Assembly (NCBI RefSeq): GCF_014692675.1
Contig: NZ_JABFCZ010000015.1
Coordinates: 1 to 64,000, forward strand
Origin: Roseibium aggregatum
GTDB taxonomy: Bacteria > Pseudomonadota > Alphaproteobacteria > Rhizobiales > Stappiaceae
Reading direction: 5' to 3'
DNA: 64,000 bases
Of this stretch, positions 53,266-61,756 are shown in pieces. The translations under genes were made by a program, and so were the position numbers. How positions within the stretch are numbered: position 1 is the stretch's first letter; each line of letters opens with the position of its first letter. Below the pieces are notes generated by a model. It saw nothing but the letters and a program-made list of their open reading frames with translations, had not been told where the DNA came from and did no database searches.

Positions 53266-54267
53266 TCAGAAGAGTTCTGCGCCTTGAAGGGTCTGTCTCG
53301 GATGCTCGCCGTAGCGCTGCCTGTAGGCGCTGGAAAACCGCCCGAAGTGCCTGTGGCCGGAAAGATGGGCCGCATCCCCGACGCTTCTTTGCCCGCCGTC
53401 GGAAATAAGCAAATGACGCGCGAAACTCAGCCTGCGGTCCTGAAGGCACTGCATCGGAGACTTGCCCAGTTCCTTCTGGAAAACCAGTTGCAGCGTCCTC
53501 GGGGTCGTTCCCGCAGCCGTCGCGATATCAAGCAGGGTCAGCGGATCCGCGAACCGTTCGTTGATGATGGCGAGCGCCCGTTTCAGCACCGCAGGCGCGG
53601 TGCTGGAGACCGGCCGTTCCAGAAGAGGCGAGATCCCGCTGGGCTGGGTTTCAAGCAGACGAACAATGAGGCTCTCCTCGACGTGCCGCTGCTGATATCC
53701 GTCCTGCCCGGCAAACACCGCACCGGCCTCGGCCGCGCGCACCACGGCGCGCAGTTTGACGAACCAGTCGCGTGTTCCCGCCTGTTCGAGATCGATCCGG
53801 GGCGAGAACCGGACACCCGGGTCGAGCGCGGTTTCCGTTATCCGTTCGGCGATTTCGGCAACGTAGCCGCGGTCTATCTGCAACAGAAGCTGTTCGCATC
53901 CCGCATGCCATCGCATGGCGGTATAGCGGTCGGGATTGAGGATCGTGGCGACGCGGGTATCGGAGGAAACGGTCGTCCGGCCATTGCGGATGGTGGCGTG
54001 TCCCGCAAGCGGGATCTGGATCAGAAAGAAGCTTTCCAGTTCGCCCGGCTCAATCTCCACGTCTGCGCCGTAGCGGATGTAGTTCAGCGAGATGAACCGG
54101 CCCTCGGCGCGGTTCTGGCAGGCGTCGAACCGGCCGCCGCCCGAAGCCATGTCCAGGCGATGGGCGCAAAAATTCCTCGCAACAATTTCGCGCGCCTCAT
54201 CAAGATCGGCCGTCTGAAACCGGCAAAACCTGCTGAGCGGCACGGTTTTATGATCTTCAGCCAACAT
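53266..54267 (-). CDS. AraC family transcriptional regulator
   Basis: A 333-residue regulator. The N-terminal part (about 1-200) resembles the AraC-binding-like domain (LINYIRYGADVEIEPG-type strand, FFLIQIPLAGHATIRNG), and the C-terminal double helix-turn-helix is at about 225-325 (LTLLDIATAAGTTPRTLQLVFQKELG, then SVGDAAHLSGHRHFGRFSSAYRQRYGEHP). It is divergent from the cupin-FMO pair across about 160 bases and is the obvious candidate to control it. Inducer unknown. Confidence 0.9.
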   Translation of the reverse strand: MLAEDHKTVPLSRFCRFQTADLDEAREIVARNFCAHRLDMASGGGRFDACQNRAEGRFISLNYIRYGADVEIEPGELESFFLIQIPLAGHATIRNGRTTVSSDTRVATILNPDRYTAMRWHAGCEQLLLQIDRGYVAEIAERITETALDPGVRFSPRIDLEQAGTRDWFVKLRAVVRAAEAGAVFAGQDGYQQRHVEESLIVRLLETQPSGISPLLERPVSSTAPAVLKRALAIINERFADPLTLLDIATAAGTTPRTLQLVFQKELGKSPMQCLQDRRLSFARHLLISDGGQRSVGDAAHLSGHRHFGRFSSAYRQRYGEHPRQTLQGAELF

Positions 54268-54428
54268 GCCGAAAGCTTAGATGCCACGAAGTCCTGCCGC
54301 AAGCGGATCGACCAGACGCAAGGTGGCAATTTGCCGCCACCCCTCAAGTAATTTCGCAATCTGGATAAAAGAAAGCGTCGCGGCAGACTTAGGCTCACGG
54401 CTGTCAAACCATAAAAAAGGGGACAGCC

Positions 54429-54875
54429 ATGCAACATGGAGCAGGAATAACCGGCGCTGATGCCGGTCTGGACAACCTCGCCTGGAACGTCGTCGGCCAT
54501 ACCTACACGCCGAAACTCCTCAGCACCAATGCCTTCGTCTGGCACGCCGTGATCCCGGCGGACACCTTCGTGCCGCCGCACATTCACCCCACCCAGGACG
54601 AATGGATCGTCATGCTGGAGGGCGATCTGGAAGTCGAGATGGGCGGTCAGGTTCACAAGGCAGGTGCCGGGGACACCGTGCGCATGCCGATGGGCGAGGC
54701 CCACGGTATCTTCAACCGCTCGGGCAAGACCGCGACCTGCGTGTTCGGCGTCGCGCCCTCGCGCAAGCTCTTCGATCTGTTCAAAGCGCTCGACGGCGTG
54801 ACCGATCCGGCCGAACTGGTGCGCCTGTCCGCTCTGCACGAAGTCGACTTCCTGCCGCCGCCCGATCAGGCCTGA
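54429..54875 (+). CDS. Cupin domain protein
   Basis: A 148-residue single cupin. The metal-binding motif 1 is FVPPHIHPTQDEWIVMLEG (two His and Glu, about 39-57), and motif 2 is RMPMGEAHGIFNRSG (His near 98). It could be a small dioxygenase or isomerase or a sensor; the motif does not decide. It lies 27 bases before the monooxygenase gene and is probably cotranscribed with it. Confidence 0.85.
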   Translation: MQHGAGITGADAGLDNLAWNVVGHTYTPKLLSTNAFVWHAVIPADTFVPPHIHPTQDEWIVMLEGDLEVEMGGQVHKAGAGDTVRMPMGEAHGIFNRSGKTATCVFGVAPSRKLFDLFKALDGVTDPAELVRLSALHEVDFLPPPDQA

Positions 54876-54908
54876 CACGGCCCGGCGTCACGCGAAAGGA
54901 ACATGAGC

Positions 54909-56396
54909 ATGATCAACAGAAAGACTGTCGCCGTCATCGGCGGCGGCGTGAGCGGTCTTGCGGCAGCCAAGGCCTTCGACGAGCGCGGTCACCGCGTATG
55001 GGGCTTTGAACGCAGTCACGATTTCGGCGGTGTCTGGGAACTCTCGCGCTCCTATCCGGACGTGCAGACCCAGTCGCCTAAGGACCTTTATTGCTACACC
55101 GACCTGCCCATGCCGGACGACTATCCGGAATGGCCCAAGGGACCGCAGGTCCACAAGTACCTGCATTCCTATGCGGACAAGCACAAGCTCGCGCGGCTGT
55201 TCCAGTTGAACACCAACGTGGTGTCGATGGACCGCCGCGCGGACGGCAAACCCGGCTGGACACTGACGCTGGAAGCAGCGGGCACCAACTGGACCCAGGA
55301 TTTCGACTTTGTCGCGGTCTGCACGGGCCAGTTTTCCGACAAGAACATCATCACCCATCCCGGCCAGGACGACTTCACTTCCGCCGGAGGCTCGGTCATT
55401 CACAGCTCCGAATATACCGACAGCGCGATGGCCGCGGACAAACACGTGGTGGTGCTCGGCGGATCGAAGTCGGCAACGGATATCGCGGTGAATGCCGCGA
55501 AGAACGGTGCGAAGTCGGTCACGCTCGTCTACCGCGAGCCGGTGTGGCGGGTGCCCTATTTCGTCGGAGGTATCAACTTCAAGCGCCTGCTTTACATGCG
55601 CGCGCAGGAGCAGCAGTTCAATTCATGGGGGCGCTCGGCCCTGTCACGGGTCATCGCCGCCGTGTTCAAGCCCCTGATCTGGGCCAATTTCCGCGGACTG
55701 GAGACGCTGCTCAAAACCCAGCTCAGGCTCAAGAAATGGGACATGGTGCCCGATGTCCCCATCGAAAAGGATATCTCCTGTTCGGTTCCAATCGTGACGC
55801 CTGGCCTCTTCGAGGGCTTCAACGACGGCTCAATCAAACCGGTCCGGGGCACCATCGACCACTACGAACCCGGACATGCGGTTCTGACCAACGGCGACAA
55901 GGTGCGCTGCGACCTCTCCGTTCTGGCGGTCGGCTGGAAGCTCGGCGTGCCCTATCTGTCTCAGGAGTACCAGGACAAACTGATCGAGCCGGACGGCCAG
56001 TACAGGGTCTACCGGCTTGCCGTAAACCCGGACCTGCCCGACATGGGTTTCGTCGGCTTCAATTCCAGCTTCTGCACGGTGCTGTCGGCCGAAATGATCG
56101 CGAACTGGCTGGTCCGGTACTGTGACGGCCAGCTGGCCCACCAGCCGACCGACGCGGAGATGCGCGACAACATCGAGATGATGCTGAACTGGAGACGCAA
56201 CGAACGCCCCGCCGCCCAGATCTACGGCGGCCTGTGTTCGGCCCCGTTCCACTTCAAGCATTTCGACGAGCTGCTGGTGGATATCGGCGCACGAAAACAC
56301 AAACGCTCCAATCCGCTCGCCGAACAGTTCTCCTACCCGAACGCCAAGGCCTACGGCACCTACCTGGCCAGCGCCCCGCAATATCGGGCGGGCTGA
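54909..56396 (+). CDS. Flavin-containing monooxygenase
   Basis: A class B FAD/NADPH monooxygenase of about 495 residues. The FAD-binding Rossmann motif is VAVIGGGVSGLAAAKAF near the N-terminus, and the NADPH motif is VVVLGGSKSATDIA (about 180-193). An FMO/BVMO-type fingerprint just before it is degenerate: the first Phe is replaced (AGGSVIHSSEYTD). AVCTGQFSDKN is the linker motif. An ATG at 54903 is in frame, but AGGA lies only 2 bases from it and 8 bases from the ATG at 54909, so I prefer the latter. Substrate unknown. Probably an operon with the cupin under the AraC regulator. Confidence 0.87.
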   Translation: MINRKTVAVIGGGVSGLAAAKAFDERGHRVWGFERSHDFGGVWELSRSYPDVQTQSPKDLYCYTDLPMPDDYPEWPKGPQVHKYLHSYADKHKLARLFQLNTNVVSMDRRADGKPGWTLTLEAAGTNWTQDFDFVAVCTGQFSDKNIITHPGQDDFTSAGGSVIHSSEYTDSAMAADKHVVVLGGSKSATDIAVNAAKNGAKSVTLVYREPVWRVPYFVGGINFKRLLYMRAQEQQFNSWGRSALSRVIAAVFKPLIWANFRGLETLLKTQLRLKKWDMVPDVPIEKDISCSVPIVTPGLFEGFNDGSIKPVRGTIDHYEPGHAVLTNGDKVRCDLSVLAVGWKLGVPYLSQEYQDKLIEPDGQYRVYRLAVNPDLPDMGFVGFNSSFCTVLSAEMIANWLVRYCDGQLAHQPTDAEMRDNIEMMLNWRRNERPAAQIYGGLCSAPFHFKHFDELLVDIGARKHKRSNPLAEQFSYPNAKAYGTYLASAPQYRAG

Positions 56397-56410
56397 AGTC
56401 AGCAAGTCCT

Positions 56411-56440
56411 CCGGAGGCGTCCATCACCGGGCGCCTCTGG
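56411..56440 (+). terminator. Hairpin after the monooxygenase gene
   Basis: CCGGAGGCG pairs with CGCCTCTGG (9 bp including one G-T) around a 12-base loop, 14 bases past the stop. Only a short ATTT follows, so termination is likely but not strong. Confidence 0.5.
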
Positions 56441-56442
56441 AT

Positions 56443-56485
56443 TTGCGATGACAGGTATCGAATAGTTTGCGAAGGTGACGAAGAT
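56443..56485. repeat. Left 43-bp direct repeat of the AT-rich islet
   Basis: It begins TTGCGATGACAGGT, contains GAATAGTTTGCGAAGGTGACGA and ends GAT. 40 of 43 positions match the copy at 57522-57564 in the same orientation. It bounds the islet on the monooxygenase side. Confidence 0.85.
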
Positions 56486-56530
56486 TTCCGGGCGTCGTAT
56501 TTCAGGGCAATTCACTCTGTGTCAGATATT

Positions 56531-57337
56531 CTACCCACTTGGGAGGCACGGTGAAAAATCTACCCCTTTCACATCCCGAAGCCGCAACTCGTTAAATAGA
56601 GAAGACGAGACGAAGACTTTTCTAAACGCACTTCCTCCACTGCCAAAATATTGGCTGGATTTGAACATTGCTTGCTTTACATCAACAAGCGGCCTCGGCA
56701 GGAATCCTCTGGTAATTGGCAGGATCTTGTCCCTACGGCAGTTTGGGCACACTTCCCGCGGAGCATCTTTGGGAATTCCGACATCAAATTTCTTTTCAAT
56801 CTCAAGCTGGACCACAGAAGAGATTGCCTCACCCGTTTTATGCAGCACAACCGGCCTGCAGCCAATTCCATGAGGACGAAACGCATTTTCCCAAAGTTCT
56901 GTTCTTACAAAATACTCATCAAATACCCAATTCAATTGAAACACTGAACGCCTCCCCCAATTCGGAGGCTTTTTTAGTCTGAACGGAGCGGCTTGTACCT
57001 TTCCCTGCCCACACTTGCAGCAATATTCCTTTAGATCATAAGTCTTTTCTAAATATCCGAAATCTCCGTCCGGCTGCGGATAGCCGTTATGCCATGTAGG
57101 TTCTACCGCTAAATATTCAGAATTTGAAATTTCCTCTTCGGAAAACTTTGTAGTTATAATATCCAGCAACTGATGCCTATGAACAATTTTTTCCACATCT
57201 GGCCATCTTTCATCAGTCTCCTCAATATCAAAACTGACAAATCCGCCCTCAAGTGGCATGCCCGCTTTTGAGAAGGCGTTTTTTATTGCAGGTTCAAGTG
57301 TGACTGAAATTCTATGAAATATCTTCATTGGGCCCAT
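56531..57337 (-). CDS. Unrecognised protein with two CxxC motifs, immunity-like
   Basis: A 268-residue soluble protein that I cannot assign with confidence. It has CCKCG at about residue 107 and CPNCRR at about 197, a zinc-ribbon-like pair. Two similar stretches, DEYFVRTELWENAF-GIGCRPV and RKVFVSSSLFNEL-VKGVDFSP, close each half, suggesting an internal duplication. Codon use is clearly AT-richer than all neighbours. The layout resembles double-CXXCG immunity proteins of Myxococcus-type toxin systems, but the similarity is by eye and weak. The ATG at 57337 overlaps the terminal TGA of the remnant upstream (TGATG). Starts at GTG 57340 or ATG 57328 are possible. Confidence 0.6.
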   Translation of the reverse strand: MGPMKIFHRISVTLEPAIKNAFSKAGMPLEGGFVSFDIEETDERWPDVEKIVHRHQLLDIITTKFSEEEISNSEYLAVEPTWHNGYPQPDGDFGYLEKTYDLKEYCCKCGQGKVQAAPFRLKKPPNWGRRSVFQLNWVFDEYFVRTELWENAFRPHGIGCRPVVLHKTGEAISSVVQLEIEKKFDVGIPKDAPREVCPNCRRDKILPITRGFLPRPLVDVKQAMFKSSQYFGSGGSAFRKVFVSSSLFNELRLRDVKGVDFSPCLPSG

Positions 57338-57521
57338 CACATCCCGAGTGCATTCAGAATATCTGGATAATATTTCTAAATTTCTCTAGCCATCTCCTGA
57401 ATCTGCTTAACACTAGCATGTCTAGTACCATTGCCGTCGGACATCGCCTCTTTCCACGCGCGTGCGATGGTTCTGATATCGCCGCTGTTGATGGAACACG
57501 CCCAAATGAGCGGGGTTTGAA
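57337..57521 (-). pseudogene. C-terminal remnant of a possible toxin gene
   Basis: Directly upstream of the 268-aa gene a frame reads INSGDIRTIARAWKEAM, then a helical stretch with SVKQIQEMAREI, an in-frame TAG (57376-57378), then KYYPDILNALGM and TGA (57337-57339). The TAG could be a CAG-to-TAG change in one continuous helix. The last TGA overlaps the downstream ATG, as in coupled toxin/immunity pairs. The 5' part ends at the direct repeat (57522), so only a tail survives. The toxin reading is inference; no catalytic motif remains. Confidence 0.4.
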
Positions 57522-57564
57522 TTGCGATGACAGGTCTTGAATAGTTTGCGAAGGTGACGAGGAT
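57522..57564. repeat. Right 43-bp direct repeat of the AT-rich islet
   Basis: Second copy of the 56443-56485 repeat, same orientation, three mismatches. It lies about 58 bases from the 3' end of rnpB, so the islet sits between the monooxygenase gene and rnpB. Confidence 0.85.
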
Positions 57565-57621
57565 AAAAGCATCGCTCGCACGACGTTTTTCCCAGTTGGA
57601 GCATGACCGAGAAAACGAAAA

Positions 57622-58014
57622 AAGGACCAGTCGGCCTGTAAGCCGGGTTCTGTATGGCCCGCTTGCGCGGACGTGACAGCCATTCATCTGGGACGCCCGT
57701 TGCCGGACGCCTCTAGCAACCAACCCGGGCAGCAAGCCTGGAAACCGGCCGGGCTTGCGCCCATGCTGCCCCTATTCGGTTTTGCTCCCGGTGGGGTTTA
57801 CCGTGCCGCCCCCGTTGCCGGTGGCGCGGTGGGCTCTTACCCCACCCTTTCACCCTTACCGCGGACAGGTCCGCGGCGGTTTGCTTTCTGTTGCACTTTC
57901 CCTGAGGTCGCCCTCGCCGGGCGTTACCCGGCACCGTGTCTCCGTGGAGCCCGGACTTTCCTCCACCGCGGCCTTTCGGCGCTTGCGGCAGCGGCTGTCC
58001 GGCCGACTGGTTCC
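57622..58014 (-). ncRNA. rnpB: RNase P RNA (bacterial type A)
   Basis: The catalytic RNA that matures tRNA 5' ends. P1 is formed by CCAGTCGGCC at the 5' end and GGCCGACTGG at the 3' end (57624-57636 region). The conserved GAGGAAAGTCCGGGCTCC (CR I), CAGAAAGCAAACCGCC, GGTAAGGGTGAAAGGGTG, ACAGAA and CCCGGCTTAC (CR V region) are all present on the minus strand. A T-tract follows P1 on the minus strand as a terminator. The exact ends are approximate. The 5' end lies 44 bases after the DUF2339 gene stop. Confidence 0.95.
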
Positions 58015-58057
58015 GCTGCCTTATTTGGGAATGCACATCAGGTCAAGCAAGGCCGCG

Positions 58058-60763
58058 TTAAAAGTCCGCTGCCCCTGCTTCGCTGTCCCGGGTCTCCGCA
58101 GAAGGCCGCAACAGCATTCTCTGGTAGAGGTAGCCGATGCCGATCAGCGTCAGACCGAGCCCGATGAACGAGAGCGCCCTCAGGACGCCTTCCAGCGCCG
58201 ACATGTCGATAAGAAACACCTTGAGCACCACCAGACCGATCACCGCGCCGGAGACCTGACGCAGGAAGAGGGAATTCCGCACCAGGCCGGCGAGAAGACA
58301 GGCGACACCGACCACAAGCCAGACGATGGAATAGACGTAGTTTTCCAGGTCCGAAACCGGCACGGCGACCAGGTGATCCGGGCTGAAAATGTTGCGGATG
58401 GTGAGATTGACGAAGGCAAATCCCATCGCGGCCGAAAAAATGGCAACGGCCATGACATAGGGCTTCGGCCGAACCCGCCACGCCTGCCGGGCAAGAATGC
58501 CGAACAGCAGAAAAGGCAGACCGTAGGCAAAGCTCACCCAGTTGACGAAAATTCCTTCGCCGACGGGAGCGCCGGTCACAAGCGGATTGAACTCGACGAA
58601 CAGCTCCAGCGCGCCATAGACCATGCCGGCCGCGCCGATCCAGATGGACGCCTGCTCCAGAACGGACCCGCGCTCCCCCGGCAGGAAGCGCGTAAGGCCC
58701 AGCGAAACCGCACCGCCGATAATGACCAGCATCGCGGCCGCCTGGAATTTCGCCTGCCAGGCGTCGAAGCGGAAATGCGGATCCACCCAGTGCAGGGCCA
58801 GTATGGCCAGGGTGATCACCACCGAGACGATGGCAATGGCCTGCATCCGCCCCGCGGAATTGTCGTGCCCCCTGGCAGTGAGGAGATAGGCGGACAAGAC
58901 GAACCCGAGACAGGGAACGCCGTAGCCGTAGAGCAGCGCGTTGAAGAAAGGCGTCGTGCCCAGAGCCTCGCCGACGATAAACGGATCCCAGATCAGGCGC
59001 AGCACATAGGGGATCACGGCAAAGGCGGTCAAAAATCTCAGCGCCTTCTCCGGATAGCGCCGGTAAACGACGGCGAAAGCGGGCACCAGAAGGCCGAGCG
59101 CAACCGTCAAGGCCGCTTCCTCCAGGGCGAAACAGGCGGCAAGAGTGAGTGCCGATAGGGCGCCGACCAGCCAGGCGGCAACGCACGCCCCCTCTCCTTC
59201 CGGCACCCCGGCACCGCGTTTCAGCCGGTCCGCGATGACGAAGAACGCGATGCCGATGGCAAGTGCCAGGCCGGCGAAGCTCCAGGAAACCTGCCAGCTC
59301 TCGACCCGCAGATAGGCGATCGACAGCAGGCCCAGCGCGCCCAGCGCCGCGCCGCTGGCAAGGTATGTCCTGGCCGCGGAACGCCAGGAGCCGACGGCCG
59401 CCAGCGCGATCATGAACAAGGCCGCGCAGGCGCCGTAGAGCGAGAACTCAGAAAACGCCTCCCGGTATTCTGCCGGCAACGGCGTGATGATCCCGGGCCA
59501 GGCGCCGTAGTCGGGGCCAACGAGAACGTCGGTGACATTGAGAGGCACGCCCATGCGGTAATACGACCAGAGCGCGGCGAGCAGCGGCGCGAACAGGACA
59601 AGGCGCAAAGCCGAATGGAAATAGACGGCCGCAAACGGCAGGACGATCAGAAGGACGGCCTCGGCCAGATAGGCGCCGCCCGCATGGGGGAACTGGACAT
59701 GCGCGGCCAATGGCAGGGCAAAAATCGACAGGACGACCGTCGCCGCATAGTCGACCGGTTCCGTCTGTTGCGGATCGGCCGGATGCAGTTTCCAGACGAA
59801 GCCGAAATAGGCAATCGCAATCCCGCCCGCCGCATAAAGGATCAGCAACAGCCTGTCGCCGTTAGCGGCTGCGATTTCAAACAGAAGCCCGTAACCGATG
59901 AGACCGGCAATCGCGCTGCCGGCGAGCCAGAGCCACAGGCGGAACCTGCCGATCGCCACTCCGGCCGCCGACACGGCCAGAACATACAAGACGACCGGAA
60001 GAAGGGCGCTGCGTGGTGCATTGACCATGAACGGCACGACATAGCTGCCGAGGATACCCAGTGCCGCAAGCCCGGCCCCATGGAGCAGGGCGGCCAGCAT
60101 TGTCATCAACGCCAGCGCGCCGAGGAGAAGAAAGGCCGGCCCGGGACCGATAAACCCGTAAAGACCGTGGGCCGCATAGGTGACCGAATAAAGCGCCACC
60201 GTGCCGGCCGCCGTCAGGGTTGCCGGTATGTTGGCCACCTCGAAACCGGGAAGGGAAAACTGGCCCGGTTTGCGCCGGCTCCATTCGCTGGCAGCAAGCA
60301 GAACAAGGCCGAACAGCGCACCGAGGAGGAGCCGGGCTTCGGGACCGAGAATGCTGTTTTCAATCGCGTATTTCACCAGAAACACGCCGCCCAGGGCCAG
60401 GGTGACACCGCCCGCCCAGACGGTCCATTTGCCCCCGATGAGCGTTTCGCGCCCCGGCGCTCCGGCTGTTGCAGCAGGAGTTTCCGGCACTTCGGCGGTG
60501 GCTCCGGAATATTCGGGCGGCACTGCCGCCGGCGCTTCTTTGTCCGGTGACGCCGTCTCGGCGGCCGGGCTGGTTGCCTGGTCCGGCCTCTGTTCAGGTC
60601 CGGCTTTCGGACGGTCGCCGCCGATCCCGGATTTCAGAAGGTCCAGTTCCGCCTTAAGCCTGCGGAACTTTCGGTTCAAACTGGTAACCTGATAGGCGAG
60701 TACAAACAGCAGAATGATAAAAAACAGAGCCGTGAGAACGACCAGACCGAAAATAACCTCCAA
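58058..60763 (-). CDS. DUF2339 family large membrane protein
   Basis: A 901-residue protein with an N-terminal helix (3-24), a short coiled coil (about 28-48), a Pro/Ala/Glu-rich linker (about 50-105), and then a long series of membrane helices to about 880, more than twenty by eye. This is the DUF2339 pattern; GGKWTVWAGGVTLALGGVFLVKYAIE after the linker is its typical entry helix. No function is known, although envelope roles have been proposed. The end lies just upstream of rnpB on the same strand. Confidence 0.88.
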   Translation of the reverse strand: MEVIFGLVVLTALFFIILLFVLAYQVTSLNRKFRRLKAELDLLKSGIGGDRPKAGPEQRPDQATSPAAETASPDKEAPAAVPPEYSGATAEVPETPAATAGAPGRETLIGGKWTVWAGGVTLALGGVFLVKYAIENSILGPEARLLLGALFGLVLLAASEWSRRKPGQFSLPGFEVANIPATLTAAGTVALYSVTYAAHGLYGFIGPGPAFLLLGALALMTMLAALLHGAGLAALGILGSYVVPFMVNAPRSALLPVVLYVLAVSAAGVAIGRFRLWLWLAGSAIAGLIGYGLLFEIAAANGDRLLLILYAAGGIAIAYFGFVWKLHPADPQQTEPVDYAATVVLSIFALPLAAHVQFPHAGGAYLAEAVLLIVLPFAAVYFHSALRLVLFAPLLAALWSYYRMGVPLNVTDVLVGPDYGAWPGIITPLPAEYREAFSEFSLYGACAALFMIALAAVGSWRSAARTYLASGAALGALGLLSIAYLRVESWQVSWSFAGLALAIGIAFFVIADRLKRGAGVPEGEGACVAAWLVGALSALTLAACFALEEAALTVALGLLVPAFAVVYRRYPEKALRFLTAFAVIPYVLRLIWDPFIVGEALGTTPFFNALLYGYGVPCLGFVLSAYLLTARGHDNSAGRMQAIAIVSVVITLAILALHWVDPHFRFDAWQAKFQAAAMLVIIGGAVSLGLTRFLPGERGSVLEQASIWIGAAGMVYGALELFVEFNPLVTGAPVGEGIFVNWVSFAYGLPFLLFGILARQAWRVRPKPYVMAVAIFSAAMGFAFVNLTIRNIFSPDHLVAVPVSDLENYVYSIVWLVVGVACLLAGLVRNSLFLRQVSGAVIGLVVLKVFLIDMSALEGVLRALSFIGLGLTLIGIGYLYQRMLLRPSAETRDSEAGAADF

Positions 60764-61141
60764 AGCCCGTCTCCCTCACGGTTCGGCCAGAAGCATCGGG
60801 ACAATTTCCCGGATCTTGAAGCCGCCGATTCCTCGCTCCGGACAATTTATTGCAGTGAACCGGCCCGGCCCTCAAGAGAATACGCCGATTACACCGTCGC
60901 TTTCGACTGCAACGTGCTTCACAGGGAGAACGAAAACAACGATATTTCGGAGTTTACATATTCGCTTGCAGGAATTTTGAGGTTCTCCGCCCAGAAAGAC
61001 GCCGGCAATCGCAGCCAAACCCTCACCGAAGTGTGAGTTGGCCTGGGTATTGCCCCGAGGTGATATTGAGTTGAGCCGATCCGACATGTGAGAGATCGAT
61101 ACCGGTCATCCCGGTTTAACGGGCCTTTTGATGGAGCAAAA
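60764..61141. other. Intergenic region between divergent genes
   Basis: This 378-base gap separates the DUF2339 gene from the TetR gene and must hold both promoters. It is AT-richer than the surroundings around 60890-60970. Short frames on either strand lack a start with a ribosome site or any family resemblance. I see no RNA gene. Confidence 0.6.
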
Positions 61142-61729
61142 ATGGCAGGCCGCCCGAAAAGTTTCGACAACGACACTGCAATCGATGCCTTCGTCGAGGT
61201 ATTCTGGAGCCGCGGGTACGAGGCGACCTCCATCGACCACCTCCAGGCGGCGGTCGGTATCAAGCGCGGCAGTTTCTACGGGGCCTTCGGCAACAAGGAA
61301 AATGCCTTCATCGCGGCCATGGAACGCTATGTCGAAGAGGTCACGAAGCTTGTCGTCGGCGATCTGGAACAAAACCCGGATCCGCGCGCCGGTCTTTCCG
61401 GCCTGCTGCGCCAGGTCGGCGCGTTCATGACGAGCAACAAAGGGCGCGGCTGCCTGCTTCTTTCCGCCATTTGCGCCCCTCCCGAACTCTGCCCGGACCA
61501 TGCGAAAAAGCTGCAATCCATGGCCGAGTACGTCATGATCCGCATTGCCGGCAAGGCGTCCTTGCTTGTCGAACAGTCCGACCGGAAAATGCGGATGGAT
61601 GCCGATGCAATCCGCGCCTACATGACATCTGTCCTGTTCGGCCTCAACGCCATGGCGAAGGCAGGTGTCGACACTGAATCGATCCTGCTTGCCGCGGAAA
61701 CCGCCGCCGATTTCATCGAGCAGGCCTAG
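61142..61729 (+). CDS. TetR/AcrR family transcriptional regulator
   Basis: A 195-residue repressor. The N-terminal helix-turn-helix runs about 8-52 (AIDAFVEVFWSRGYEATSIDHLQAAVGIKRGSFYGAFGNKENAF). The C-terminal ligand domain resembles the TetR_C group that has a conserved GRGCLLLSA start (about 100-108). ATG at 61142 (MAGRPKSF); the frame's earlier ATG at 61088 adds 18 residues that do not fit. Convergent with the acyl-CoA synthetase gene. Target unknown. Confidence 0.9.
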   Translation: MAGRPKSFDNDTAIDAFVEVFWSRGYEATSIDHLQAAVGIKRGSFYGAFGNKENAFIAAMERYVEEVTKLVVGDLEQNPDPRAGLSGLLRQVGAFMTSNKGRGCLLLSAICAPPELCPDHAKKLQSMAEYVMIRIAGKASLLVEQSDRKMRMDADAIRAYMTSVLFGLNAMAKAGVDTESILLAAETAADFIEQA

Positions 61730-61731
61730 CG

Positions 61732-61754
61732 CCTTTCACGGTTGGATTGAAAGG
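61732..61754. terminator. Small hairpin between convergent genes
   Basis: CCTTTCA and TGAAAGG form a 7-bp stem around a 9-base loop between the TetR stop and the acyl-CoA synthetase stop. No T-tract, so this is a weak candidate. Confidence 0.35.
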
Positions 61755-61756
61755 AT

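Noticed and set aside
57376..57735. 119-codon open frame on the minus strand through rnpB
   Set aside because: The upstream two-thirds is RNase P RNA and its flank, so the full frame is not a gene. Only its last 40 or so residues look like protein, and these are reported as a remnant.
60872..61087. 71-codon frame on the minus strand before the TetR gene
   Set aside because: No ribosome site and no recognisable family. A plus-strand frame in the same place looks protein-like but has no start codon.
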